DNA of 6,542 nucleotides from an uncultured Thermoanaerobacteraceae bacterium (GCA_937914965.1 CALGIY010000084.1:1-6542), one strand, 5' to 3'. Positions 1 to 5,637 are shown, numbered from the stretch's first letter. Notes: generated by a model not told the origin, from the sequence alone. Program-made: numbers and translations.

Positions 1-780
1 TATATTGAAAACCAAAAATCTGCAATGGCTTTCACCGGGCAATTTGCTATTATTGAATTGTTTGTTCTTTGGTGTGCGGTTACTGTCATAAGAAACGGTG
101 CCATTGCAAGTTTATTATTATCGCTTGCTTATGATTTCAACAGGGATATGAACAGTTGGATTAGTGATTTCAGTAAAACAGCTCCCGAATTCGTATTAAA
201 GAATGGGGAATTATCTGTCTCAGGGGAACTGCCTCTGGTAATCGAAAAAGAGGTTGAGGACGAAAAAAGTATCATTGTTGTTGATACATCGGGCCAGACA
301 GATGAGAGTATTTTAAAGGATTATCAGAGCGGAATCTTCATTTCGAAAACAAAGGCAGTATACAAGCAGAATGTTGTGGAAACGCAGGAATATCATTTTT
401 CAGGGTTCAAAGGAGCGGAAATACAAAAAGCTGATGTTGAAAAAGCATTATCCTATATGAAATTAGTAAGCATCCTAATTGTGCTCTTTGGCCTTATTTA
501 TTTTTTCCTGGCGAAGCTCTGCACGGCTGCACTTCTTGGTCTTGTCTGCCTGCTTTTTTCCAGATTTCTGAATGCTGGTTTGAAATACGGGCAGGCCTTC
601 AATATTACAGTATACGCTCTTACAATACCCACTCTCTTCCAGGCGCTGCAGACGATCATTGCGCCGGGGTTTGCTTATGGGTGGTCTATTTACTATACTA
701 TTGCGCTCCTTTATCTCTGGTTTGCAGTGCGGAACATTAGGATTCAACAGCATGAAAGTGATGGGGACCATTTGATATAG
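1..780 (+). CDS. DUF1189-type integral membrane protein, 5' end outside window
   Basis: Membrane protein of unknown function, recognised as DUF1189-like by its layout: an N-terminal hydrophobic helix (residues 8-35 counting from the ATG at 25), an extracytoplasmic-type domain containing 'PEFVLKNGELSVSG' (54-67) and 'SIIVVDTSGQTDES' (82-95), then a block of about four membrane helices (146-163, 165-183, 193-213, 218-237) and a short charged tail. The ATG at 25 has no ribosome binding site. The frame is open to base 1 (eight further codons), and DUF1189 proteins normally have a short cytoplasmic stretch before the first helix. I therefore treat the gene as beginning left of the window; the alternative is a start at 25 (251 aa). 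It converges with the minus-strand gene ending at 475, and no terminator is visible between them. Family assignment is from memory of the pattern. The function of the family is not established. Confidence 0.75.
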   Translation, partial: YIENQKSAMAFTGQFAIIELFVLWCAVTVIRNGAIASLLLSLAYDFNRDMNSWISDFSKTAPEFVLKNGELSVSGELPLVIEKEVEDEKSIIVVDTSGQTDESILKDYQSGIFISKTKAVYKQNVVETQEYHFSGFKGAEIQKADVEKALSYMKLVSILIVLFGLIYFFLAKLCTAALLGLVCLLFSRFLNAGLKYGQAFNITVYALTIPTLFQALQTIIAPGFAYGWSIYYTIALLYLWFAVRNIRIQQHESDGDHLI

Positions 781-1230
781 TTTTTCCACAGCATTTCTCA
801 AGAGAGTGTTTGATGATTTTCTTGGGGCAACCCTTTTAGAATACCTGGTTTGAATTAGGTAGCAGATAACTAAACAGGCATAAATTTCTATGTACAGATA
901 AGAAATAGGTATTTCGAAGCTTTTCTTAAAGTGAGCTAATTGGTGCAGTTTGAGCATAGATTTACTGAAGCAAAAAAGGTGGTTGGCATCGGGCAGCATT
1001 CCAAACAGGGCGCTTAACAGGAAGAATGGATCCCCTTTTTTCTTGGCTGTGAGCAGGAGAAACAGAACGGCCAGGAAACCGGTGGGAAAGTTCCAGGCAG
1101 GGCTGTCGAAATGGGGGATGGCATCAAGAATAAAGTGAGACCCCACGGCAAAAACAGCGCTGTAGATAATGTTGCTTTTCATTAATATATAAATAAATGA
1201 ACCTGTCAGCAGGTGAGTTGCTCCAGTCAA
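475..1230 (-). CDS. Small membrane protein, YdjM-like putative metal-dependent hydrolase; 3' part doubtful
   Basis: Residues 1-130 look like a real membrane protein of the loosely defined 'membrane-bound metal-dependent hydrolase' (YdjM/DUF457-like) group. Hydrophobic segments lie at about 10-28, 48-62, 68-80 and 107-126. Conserved-looking polar residues sit in 'ATHLLTG' (H6), 'GSHFILDAIPHFD' (H32, D36, H40, D42), 'GMLPDANH' (D81, H84) and 'HQLAH' (H96, H100). The start is TTG at 1230, chosen because AAAAGGGG (1246-1239) lies 8 nt upstream; the ATG at 1233 is in another frame and gives only a short peptide. From about residue 130 the tail becomes polar and repetitive in charge. The last ~100 codons run antisense through the DUF1189 gene and look like antisense sequence, so the frame is probably open there by chance or after a mutation. 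A one-base shift near 840 in either direction would end the protein at 836-838 or 798-800, before the neighbouring gene. Enzymatic activity is unproven for the group. Confidence 0.55.
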   Translation of the reverse strand: MTGATHLLTGSFIYILMKSNIIYSAVFAVGSHFILDAIPHFDSPAWNFPTGFLAVLFLLLTAKKKGDPFFLLSALFGMLPDANHLFCFSKSMLKLHQLAHFKKSFEIPISYLYIEIYACLVICYLIQTRYSKRVAPRKSSNTLLRNAVEKLYQMVPITFMLLNPNVPHCKPEIKERNSIVNRPPISKPRRNDRLQRLEESGYCKSVYCNIEGLPVFQTSIQKSGKKQADKTKKCSRAELRQEKINKAKEHN

Positions 1231-1238
1231 TCATTTAA

Positions 1239-1246
1239 CCCCTTTT
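1239..1246 (-). promoter_or_regulatory. Ribosome binding site fixing the TTG start at 1230
   Basis: Read on the minus strand this is AAAAGGGG with an 8-nt spacer to TTG. It is the only purine-rich Shine-Dalgarno-like stretch in the region and supports the non-ATG start of the YdjM-like gene. I found no convincing -35/-10 pair for this gene; TATAAC on the minus strand near 1278 lacks a good -35. Confidence 0.55.
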
Positions 1247-1357
1247 CATCCTAAACTTAGTTTGGGTAACTGGTTATAAATTAACCTGGAAAATGAATCC
1301 TGATGTTTATGCTCGTTGATTTGTGAAACAGGTGGCAGGTGGTAAAAAACGTTGTCG

Positions 1358-1387
1358 TTGACAGCATAACCTGATCCTGTTTATAAT
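1358..1387 (+). promoter_or_regulatory. Sigma-A-type promoter of the tetR-CoA-activase operon
   Basis: TTGACA at 1358-1363 and TATAAT at 1382-1387, separated by 18 bp. Both hexamers are perfect consensus. Transcription should begin near 1394, giving a leader of about 47 nt before the ATG at 1441. The -10 element and start point lie inside the inverted repeat 1383-1418, so a protein bound there would block RNA polymerase. Confidence 0.85.
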
Positions 1388-1418
1388 AATGAGAGTGAGC
1401 AATCACTCTCATTATTAT
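1383..1418. promoter_or_regulatory. Perfect 16-bp inverted repeat, likely operator for the adjacent TetR regulator
   Basis: The left arm ATAATAATGAGAGTGA (1383-1398) and right arm TCACTCTCATTATTAT (1403-1418) are perfect reverse complements around a GCAA centre. The core GAGTGA-N4-TCACTC is of the kind bound by TetR-family dimers. It overlaps the -10 box and predicted start point and lies 22 bp before the regulator's ATG. Because transcription should begin inside the left arm, the full hairpin would not be in the mRNA, which favours a DNA operator over an RNA structure. Binding by the neighbouring TetR protein is inferred from position. Confidence 0.8.
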
Positions 1419-1430
1419 GAGATTTGAATT

Positions 1431-1435
1431 GGGGG
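1431..1435 (+). promoter_or_regulatory. Ribosome binding site deciding the regulator's start at 1441
   Basis: GGGGG lies 5 nt before ATG 1441. The in-frame ATG at 1417 has no such site, and its first two bases are the end of the operator's right arm. The downstream ATG is therefore preferred. Confidence 0.6.
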
Positions 1436-1440
1436 TCACG

Positions 1441-2055
1441 ATGGAAAGATCCATGGAATTGACCAGTACCCAGAAAAAAATAATCGATGCTGCCATTAAG
1501 ATCTTTTCAGAAAAAGGTTTTGAAGGCTCTACCACCAGTGAGATCGCACAGGTGGCTGGTGTCGCAGAAGGAACGATTTTTCGCCACTTTGGTACAAAAA
1601 AGGGGATTCTGCAGAAGATTCTCCTGCAGGCGGTTGTCAATTTCCAGAGACCAGAGGTTCTGGTTTCTCTGGCTAAGCTGATCGAGGAAGGGGACGACCA
1701 GTTCTGGATACAGATCATCAATGAACAGTTGGGTTCTGTCCAGCAGCAGCTTCCCTTATTGAAACTTCTTTTTTATGAGGCACAGTTTCATTCTGAAGTC
1801 CAAGAAATTATGGTTGAAAAGGTTGCGAGGTCTATTCTTGATCTGATCAGTGAACCCATTGTCAAGCGGCAGTCTTCAGGTGAGTTCCGGAGTTTTGATC
1901 CTAATCTCATGGTTTTCTCACTGATTGCCTCTATCTGGGGATACCTTGTCTGGAAGCAGATAGCGCCAGATCAGGAGAAGTTAGATGAAGAACAGGCTCT
2001 TGCACAGGTGCTAGACATCTGGCTACATGGTGTAGTTAATCCACAAGACAGTTGA
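1441..2055 (+). CDS. TetR/AcrR-family transcriptional regulator
   Basis: A 204-residue DNA-binding repressor of normal TetR length. The N-terminal helix-turn-helix domain spans about residues 10-57: 'TQKKIIDAAIKIFSEKGF' is helix 1, and 'TTSEIAQVAGVAEGTIFRHF' (31-50) holds the recognition helix and the canonical aromatic-His-Phe ending. Residues 60-204 form the variable helical ligand-binding and dimerisation part. A start at 1417 would give 212 residues but lacks a ribosome binding site. It is the first gene of the operon; its stop TGA (2053-2055) overlaps the ribosome binding site of the next gene. A perfect palindrome on its promoter points to autoregulation and hence control of the whole operon. 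The ligand is unknown. Since the target operon handles CoA-thioester-type chemistry, an acyl-CoA is a reasonable but unproven guess, as with FadR-type TetR proteins. Confidence 0.93.
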   Translation: MERSMELTSTQKKIIDAAIKIFSEKGFEGSTTSEIAQVAGVAEGTIFRHFGTKKGILQKILLQAVVNFQRPEVLVSLAKLIEEGDDQFWIQIINEQLGSVQQQLPLLKLLFYEAQFHSEVQEIMVEKVARSILDLISEPIVKRQSSGEFRSFDPNLMVFSLIASIWGYLVWKQIAPDQEKLDEEQALAQVLDIWLHGVVNPQDS

Positions 2056-2068
2056 GGAGGTTGCGTTA

Positions 2069-3055
2069 ATGCCGGTCCGGGTGGGTATTCCGCGATTTCT
2101 GGGTTACTTTTCATATTATCCTTGGTGGAAGACCTTTTTCGAGGAGTTGGGGTTAGAGGTGGTCACATCACCTCCCACCAACCAGCAGATACTTAATGCT
2201 GGAGTGGCGGAAGCGGTTAATGACGCTTGTATTCCCATTAAACTGTACCACGGTCATGTAATGGAAATTAAGGACCAGGTGGACATCCTTTTTGTGCCGC
2301 GCCTGGTCAAGGTACGAAAGTTTGGTACAGAAACCTTTTGCCCTAAGTTCCTGGGGCTTCCTGATTTGCTTCAGGCTTCCATCAATAATCTGCCGGAAAT
2401 GCTTGACACCAGGGTTGACCTTACCCGTGGGTGTTTTGAGCTTTTCCGTATTTCCAGAGAACTGGGCGAGAGGTTTGGCGCCAGTCTCTCTAAGATCACT
2501 AGGGCATACCTGCATGCCTGCCAAGCACTGCAGGGCTATCGGGGATTGATGTCCCGGGGGATGTTTGCGGATGATGCCTTGGAGTGTATGGAAAAGGGGT
2601 ATAAAGCAAGCCAGCAAAAGGAGCAAGGGTCATTATCTATTGCTGTGCTCGGCTATCCTTATCTTGTCTATGACAATTTTATCAATATGGATATCGTTAA
2701 AAGGCTGAAAACCCTTGGGGCAAGAGCCCTTACCGTGGAGATGGTTTCTCCAAGACAATTGCTCAGGGAAGCAAAAAACATGCCCAAGCAGATGTTTTGG
2801 CATTATTCCAATCGCGCTATGCATGCAGCTTACTATTATCTGAACAGGAAGAGAGTTGATGGGATTATCCATGTGACTGCTTTTGCCTGTGGGCCTGATG
2901 CTATGTTGGATAGATTGATGGAGATAGAATCCCGCAGGTTGGGACGAATGCCTTTTCTTACTCTTTCTATTGATGAGGAAACTGGGACCGGTGGGGTTGA
3001 GACCCGCCTGGAAGCCTTTATTGATATGTTGAAAAGGAGAAGGGTGCTGGAGTGA
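2069..3055 (+). CDS. DUF2229-type acyl-CoA dehydratase activase-related protein
   Basis: A 328-residue protein of the DUF2229/CoA-activase-related group, a relative of the 2-hydroxyacyl-CoA dehydratase subunits. Recognisable blocks are 'VGIPRFLGYFSYYPWWKTFF' (5-24), 'DACIPIKLYHGHV' (52-64), 'FCPKFLGLPDL' (90-100) and a C-terminal 'AFACGPDAMLDRL' (271-283) followed by 'SIDEETGTGGVETRLEAF' (300-317). Cysteines C54, C91 and C274 lie in these blocks and are candidate iron-sulfur ligands; C122, C151 and C173 do not sit in obvious motifs. GAGGAGG lies 8 nt before the ATG. The stop overlaps the next start as GTGA, so translation is probably coupled and a 1:1 complex is plausible. In many clostridia this domain is fused into a very long activase protein together with BadF and HGD-D parts; here it stands alone. 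It is likely cytoplasmic. Substrate and reaction are unknown. Confidence 0.85.
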   Translation: MPVRVGIPRFLGYFSYYPWWKTFFEELGLEVVTSPPTNQQILNAGVAEAVNDACIPIKLYHGHVMEIKDQVDILFVPRLVKVRKFGTETFCPKFLGLPDLLQASINNLPEMLDTRVDLTRGCFELFRISRELGERFGASLSKITRAYLHACQALQGYRGLMSRGMFADDALECMEKGYKASQQKEQGSLSIAVLGYPYLVYDNFINMDIVKRLKTLGARALTVEMVSPRQLLREAKNMPKQMFWHYSNRAMHAAYYYLNRKRVDGIIHVTAFACGPDAMLDRLMEIESRRLGRMPFLTLSIDEETGTGGVETRLEAFIDMLKRRRVLE

Positions 3056-4152
3056 AGATTACATATCCGCATATGGGTTATTCCTATATTGCTTTTAAGA
3101 TGCTGATTAATGACCTGGGATATGAACCTGTGGTTCCCCCGGAACCCAGCAAGAGGACTATCGATCTGGGTGCCCGGTATGCACCGGAATTTGCTTGTAT
3201 TCCTTACAAGGTGCTGTTGGGAACCTACCTGGAGACCATCGAAATGGGGGCAGAGATGGCCATATCATCAGGTGGGGTTGGCCCCTGCAGAGCGGGGTAT
3301 TATGGTGTTATGCATCAGAAGATCTTGAATGAATTGGGCTATGACTTTAAGGTGTTCATTTTAGAACCCCCGCAATCCAATTACCTGGACTTTATCAAAA
3401 AACTAAAAGTACTTAAGCCTAGCGTTATGTCTTGGCGTACCTTTATTCAGTTGATTAAAAAGGGATACAGCAAACTTGAAGCCATCGATGAGATGGAGTT
3501 CTTGATGTACAGGTTCATGCCCTATGAAATCAGCAAAGGGGATACTGCAAGGGCATTCAAAATTGCACTGGATATGCTGGACCAGGCACAAACCGAGGAT
3601 GAGATCGAAGATGCCCGGTGGGAGTGCAGGAAAGTCATGGCCAAGGTACCCCAGGACCGGTCTCGAGATCCTCTGAAAATTGGTATTATCGGTGAAATAT
3701 ATGTTGTTTTAGAGCCAGCGGTTAATTTCTATATCCAAAAGACATTGGGTGAAATGGGGGTCTATACGGATCGTTCCATCTGGCTGACCTCTTATGCCCA
3801 GAAAAACGTTGTTGTGGAGGGAAAAGTTGGGGAACGGGATATCCACGAAATGGCTCACCCTTACCTCAATGAAATGATCGGCGGCCACGGTATTAACAGC
3901 ATTGGAGAGATTGTAATTTATGCTAAGGGTGGTTATGATGGGGTCATTCAACTGGCACCCTTCTCCTGTATTCCGGAGATCATGGCCAAGGGCATTGTTC
4001 CACGGGTGAGTAGGGAAGAGGGGATACCGGTGATGACCATTTTTATCGATGAGCAAACCGCTGCTGCCGGTGTTTTAACGCGGTTAGAGGCCTTTTTGGA
4101 CCTGCTTCAACGCAGGAGAGAACAAAAAACCGTCAAAGAACGCCTTGCTTAA
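3052..4152 (+). CDS. 2-hydroxyacyl-CoA dehydratase D-subunit-like (HGD-D) protein
   Basis: A 366-residue protein related to HgdB/HGD-D, the iron-sulfur subunits that accept electrons from an ATP-driven activator. Conserved-looking cysteines lie in 'FACIPYKVLLGTYLE' (C49), 'GVGPCRAGYYGVMHQ' (C79) and 'APFSCIPEIMAKGI' (C306). 'GIIGEIYVVLEPAVNFYI' (211-228) and 'IFIDEQTAAAGVLTRLEAFL' (330-349) are typical of the family. The same three cysteine positions and C-terminal motif occur in the preceding gene, so the two are likely paralogous partner subunits. The start is GTG at 3052, within the upstream stop (GTGA overlap), with AAGGAGAAGG at 3034-3043 and an 8-nt spacer. It has a helical insert, roughly 120-200, including 'RFMPYEISKGDTARAF'. 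No CoA-substrate gene accompanies it, so it may be a true dehydratase subunit or a double-cubane-cluster-type reductase. Confidence 0.85.
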   Translation: MKITYPHMGYSYIAFKMLINDLGYEPVVPPEPSKRTIDLGARYAPEFACIPYKVLLGTYLETIEMGAEMAISSGGVGPCRAGYYGVMHQKILNELGYDFKVFILEPPQSNYLDFIKKLKVLKPSVMSWRTFIQLIKKGYSKLEAIDEMEFLMYRFMPYEISKGDTARAFKIALDMLDQAQTEDEIEDARWECRKVMAKVPQDRSRDPLKIGIIGEIYVVLEPAVNFYIQKTLGEMGVYTDRSIWLTSYAQKNVVVEGKVGERDIHEMAHPYLNEMIGGHGINSIGEIVIYAKGGYDGVIQLAPFSCIPEIMAKGIVPRVSREEGIPVMTIFIDEQTAAAGVLTRLEAFLDLLQRRREQKTVKERLA

Positions 4153-4175
4153 CTAGCTTTGGGAGGATAGGTGGC

Positions 4176-5138
4176 ATGAGAAAAGGTTATCTAGGAATTG
4201 ATGTTGGTTCGGTGAGCACCAATTTAATCGTAATTGATGAACAAGACGAGGTTTTGGTTTCTCTATATCTTAGAACTCAGGGCCAGCCAATCCGGGCTAT
4301 CCAGGAGGGTATTAAGCAACTTTCCGGTCTTGTTCCAGATGATGTGGAGATTTGTGCTGCGGGTACCACAGGCAGTGCTAGGCACTTGGCAGGTGTCATG
4401 GTCGGAGCGGATATCATCAAGAATGAAATTACCGCTCACGCTATAGCAACATCGCGTTTTGTGCCGGGTGTACAGACCATTTTGGAGATTGGTGGACAGG
4501 ATTCCAAGATCATTATATTGCGGGATGGTATCGTCACTGACTTTGCCATGAATACTGTCTGTGCTGCGGGAACTGGTTCGTTTCTAGACCAGCAGGCATC
4601 ACGCCTGGTTATCCCTATTGAGAAATTCGGTGAAATGGCTTTGAAATCCCAGCATCCGGTCCGTATTGCCGGGCGTTGCGCGGTTTTTGCCGAATCAGAC
4701 ATGATTCACAAACAGCAGCTTGGACACAGTATGGAGGATATCGTCGCTGGGCTTTGTGAGGCCCTGGTGCGTAATTATTTGAATAACGTAGGTAAGGGCA
4801 AAGAGATTCTTCCCCCTGTTTCCTTTCAAGGCGGGGTTGCTGCCAATGCCGGTATGAAAAAGGCTTTTGAGAAATCGCTCCAGCATGAGGTAATTATCCC
4901 GAAACATTTTGCTGTGATGGGAGCGGTTGGTGCGGCCATTATCGCCCGGGAAGCGGTCGAGCAGACGAATGAAAAGACAAGGTTTAAAGGCTTCGAGGTG
5001 ACTGATTTCAGCTACCAAACCCGTAGTTTTGAGTGTAAATCCTGCCCTAACAGGTGTGAAGTAGTTCAGTTTTTCCAAAATGGCGAGGTGATCGCCCGCT
5101 GGGGCAGCCGCTGTGGTAAATGGGATAAGGTGAGCTGA
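4176..5138 (+). CDS. BadF/BadG/HgdC-family ATPase (acyl-CoA dehydratase activase)
   Basis: A 320-residue ASKHA-fold ATPase of the HgdC/BadF type. Such proteins are [4Fe-4S] homodimers that couple ATP hydrolysis to transfer of one very low-potential electron to a partner enzyme. Visible motifs: 'YLGIDVGSVSTNL' (phosphate 1, 5-17), 'AAGTTGSAR' (61-69), 'LEIGGQDSKI' (103-112), 'NTVCAAGTGSFLDQQ' (C129), 'IAGRCAVFAESDMIHKQQ' (C168) and 'SFQGGVAANAGM' (216-227). C129 and C168 match the two cysteines that bridge the dimer's cluster in HgdC. The protein is longer than HgdC (about 260 residues): after residue 265 it carries a tail with C287-x2-C290-x3-C294 and C313 ('CKSCPNRCEV', 'GSRCGKW'), a possible second metal site. 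GGGAGG lies 9 nt before the ATG, 23 nt after the upstream stop. It is the last gene of the operon, followed by a terminator. Confidence 0.93.
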   Translation: MRKGYLGIDVGSVSTNLIVIDEQDEVLVSLYLRTQGQPIRAIQEGIKQLSGLVPDDVEICAAGTTGSARHLAGVMVGADIIKNEITAHAIATSRFVPGVQTILEIGGQDSKIIILRDGIVTDFAMNTVCAAGTGSFLDQQASRLVIPIEKFGEMALKSQHPVRIAGRCAVFAESDMIHKQQLGHSMEDIVAGLCEALVRNYLNNVGKGKEILPPVSFQGGVAANAGMKKAFEKSLQHEVIIPKHFAVMGAVGAAIIAREAVEQTNEKTRFKGFEVTDFSYQTRSFECKSCPNRCEVVQFFQNGEVIARWGSRCGKWDKVS

Positions 5139-5174
5139 TTTACTGCTATCTTCAATCGATAGTCTTCCTATATA

Positions 5175-5202
5175 AAACCGCTGTAACAGCGGTTTATTTC
5201 TT
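5175..5202 (+). terminator. Rho-independent terminator of the CoA-activase operon
   Basis: Perfect 9-bp stem AAACCGCTG (5175-5183) / CAGCGGTTT (5187-5195) with a TAA loop, 36 nt after the last stop codon, followed by ATTTCTTAT, a moderately T-rich tail. The right half recurs as CTGTAAAAGCGGTTTT at 5269-5284 without a matching left arm. Confidence 0.75.
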
Positions 5203-5240
5203 ATCTACCCAAAATCCCCTTGATAATAAATACCAATATA

Positions 5241-5260
5241 TCCCAGGTGATTGTCACCTT
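5241..5260. repeat. Palindromic repeat, copy A
   Basis: TCCCAGGTGATTGTCACCTT, with perfect arms AGGTGA/TCACCT around TTG. It matches copy B at 5423-5442 in 18 of 20 positions in direct orientation. Confidence 0.7.
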
Positions 5261-5294
5261 CAAAATTCTGTAAAAGCGGTTTTCCTTTTCTTCT

Positions 5295-5327
5295 AAAAAA
5301 GATCGCGGGGACGGTTCTCATGATCTA
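5295..5327. repeat. Left arm of long imperfect inverted repeat
   Basis: Begins AAAAAAGATCGCGGGGACGG and ends TGATCTA. It pairs with 5382-5414 with 26 of 33 positions complementary around a 54-nt centre. Confidence 0.7.
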
Positions 5328-5334
5328 TTTAGGT

Positions 5335-5358
5335 ATCGCAAGAGCGGTTCCCGTGATC
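5335..5358. repeat. Internal direct copy of the arm core
   Basis: ATCGC...CGGTTCCCGTGATC matches 5302-5325 in 18 of 24 positions, offset by 33 bp. It makes a third, diverged copy of the CGGTTCYCRTGATC motif inside the element. Confidence 0.6.
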
Positions 5359-5381
5359 CTTTCCCGGGGGTTTAGGGATGA

Positions 5382-5414
5382 TAGATCACAAGAATCGTCC
5401 TCCTAATCTTTTTT
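5382..5414. repeat. Right arm of long imperfect inverted repeat
   Basis: Begins TAGATCACAAGAATCGTCC and ends in six T; reverse-complement partner of 5295-5327. Read on the + strand the T run could add weak termination, but the stem has seven mismatches. Confidence 0.7.
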
Positions 5415-5422
5415 ACAATCAT

Positions 5423-5442
5423 TCCCAGGTGCCTGTCACCTT
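5423..5442. repeat. Palindromic repeat, copy B
   Basis: TCCCAGGTGCCTGTCACCTT, with arms AGGTG/CACCT around CCTGT. It is the direct partner of copy A, 182 bp downstream, and bounds the repeat cluster on the right. Confidence 0.7.
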
Positions 5443-5490
5443 TCTTGCTCCTTTTCTTGCTTAATAGTTTACAAAGTTTATTGTAATCTC

Positions 5491-5519
5491 TTGACAAAAG
5501 GGATTTTTGTTTATATATT
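5491..5519 (+). promoter_or_regulatory. Sigma-A-type promoter of the ABC ATPase gene
   Basis: TTGACA (5491-5496), 17-bp spacer, TATATT (5514-5519). Transcription should start near 5526, giving a leader of about 110 nt before the TTG at 5638. The promoter sits just after the repeat cluster, so the ABC gene is a separate unit from the operon upstream. I see no riboswitch, T-box or terminator hairpin in the leader. Confidence 0.75.
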
Positions 5520-5624
5520 ACATTTAGCGTATCCTAAACGTTCTGAATATAGTAATAGTATCGGGTGCTTAGATGGACTATTGAATTTTATAGGGGGAAG
5601 TGATAGGGAATAGATAACTGGGGT

Positions 5625-5632
5625 GGGAGGGG
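5625..5632 (+). promoter_or_regulatory. Ribosome binding site deciding the TTG start at 5638
   Basis: GGGAGGGG with a 5-nt spacer to TTG 5638. The upstream in-frame GTG (5623-5625) would overlap this site and has only a weak GGGA of its own. The first in-frame ATG (5848) lies after both membrane helices and has no site. Confidence 0.65.
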
Positions 5633-5637
5633 TTGTT

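Larger units (their letters stand above)
5203..5490. repeat. Gene-free DNA holding a nested, imperfectly palindromic repeat cluster (REP/MITE-like)
   Basis: No convincing reading frame occurs here. The stretch contains two AGGTG-N5-CACCT palindromes at 5241-5260 and 5423-5442. Between them lies a long imperfect inverted repeat (5295-5327 versus 5382-5414), plus a third, direct copy of its core at 5335-5358. Such GGGGACGGTTCT- and AGGTGCCTGTCACCT-type sequences recall the repeats that flank IS200/REP-associated (Y1-type) transposase genes in clostridial genomes, but that link is from memory. No transposase is present, so if mobile this is a non-autonomous element. Confidence 0.55.

Noticed and set aside
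25..27. ATG as the start of the DUF1189-type gene
   Set aside because: No ribosome binding site; the frame is open to the window edge, and the family normally has residues before the first helix.
950..1138. 62-codon + strand reading frame
   Set aside because: Lies antisense inside the better-supported YdjM-like gene; no ribosome binding site or recognisable motif.
1250..1266. CCTAAACT-T-AGTTTGGG imperfect palindrome as an operator of the minus-strand gene
   Set aside because: Short, one mismatch, not tied to a convincing promoter; insufficient to call.
1383..1418. Inverted repeat as an RNA hairpin or transcription terminator
   Set aside because: The expected transcription start lies inside the left arm, so the full hairpin is not transcribed from this promoter, and no T run follows.
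1281..1721. 146-codon - strand reading frame across the operator and regulator
   Set aside because: Mostly antisense of the TetR helix-turn-helix region; crosses the promoter and operator; no family resemblance.
2168..3072. Several - strand frames opposite the DUF2229-type gene
   Set aside because: Antisense shadows of a well-supported gene; composition and motifs do not look like proteins.
5203..5490. CRISPR array
   Set aside because: Only two or three diverged copies with unequal spacing and inverted orientation; no regular repeat-spacer pattern.
5520..5637. Riboswitch or attenuator in the ABC gene leader
   Set aside because: No stable paired helix with a T run and no recognisable conserved aptamer core could be seen by eye.
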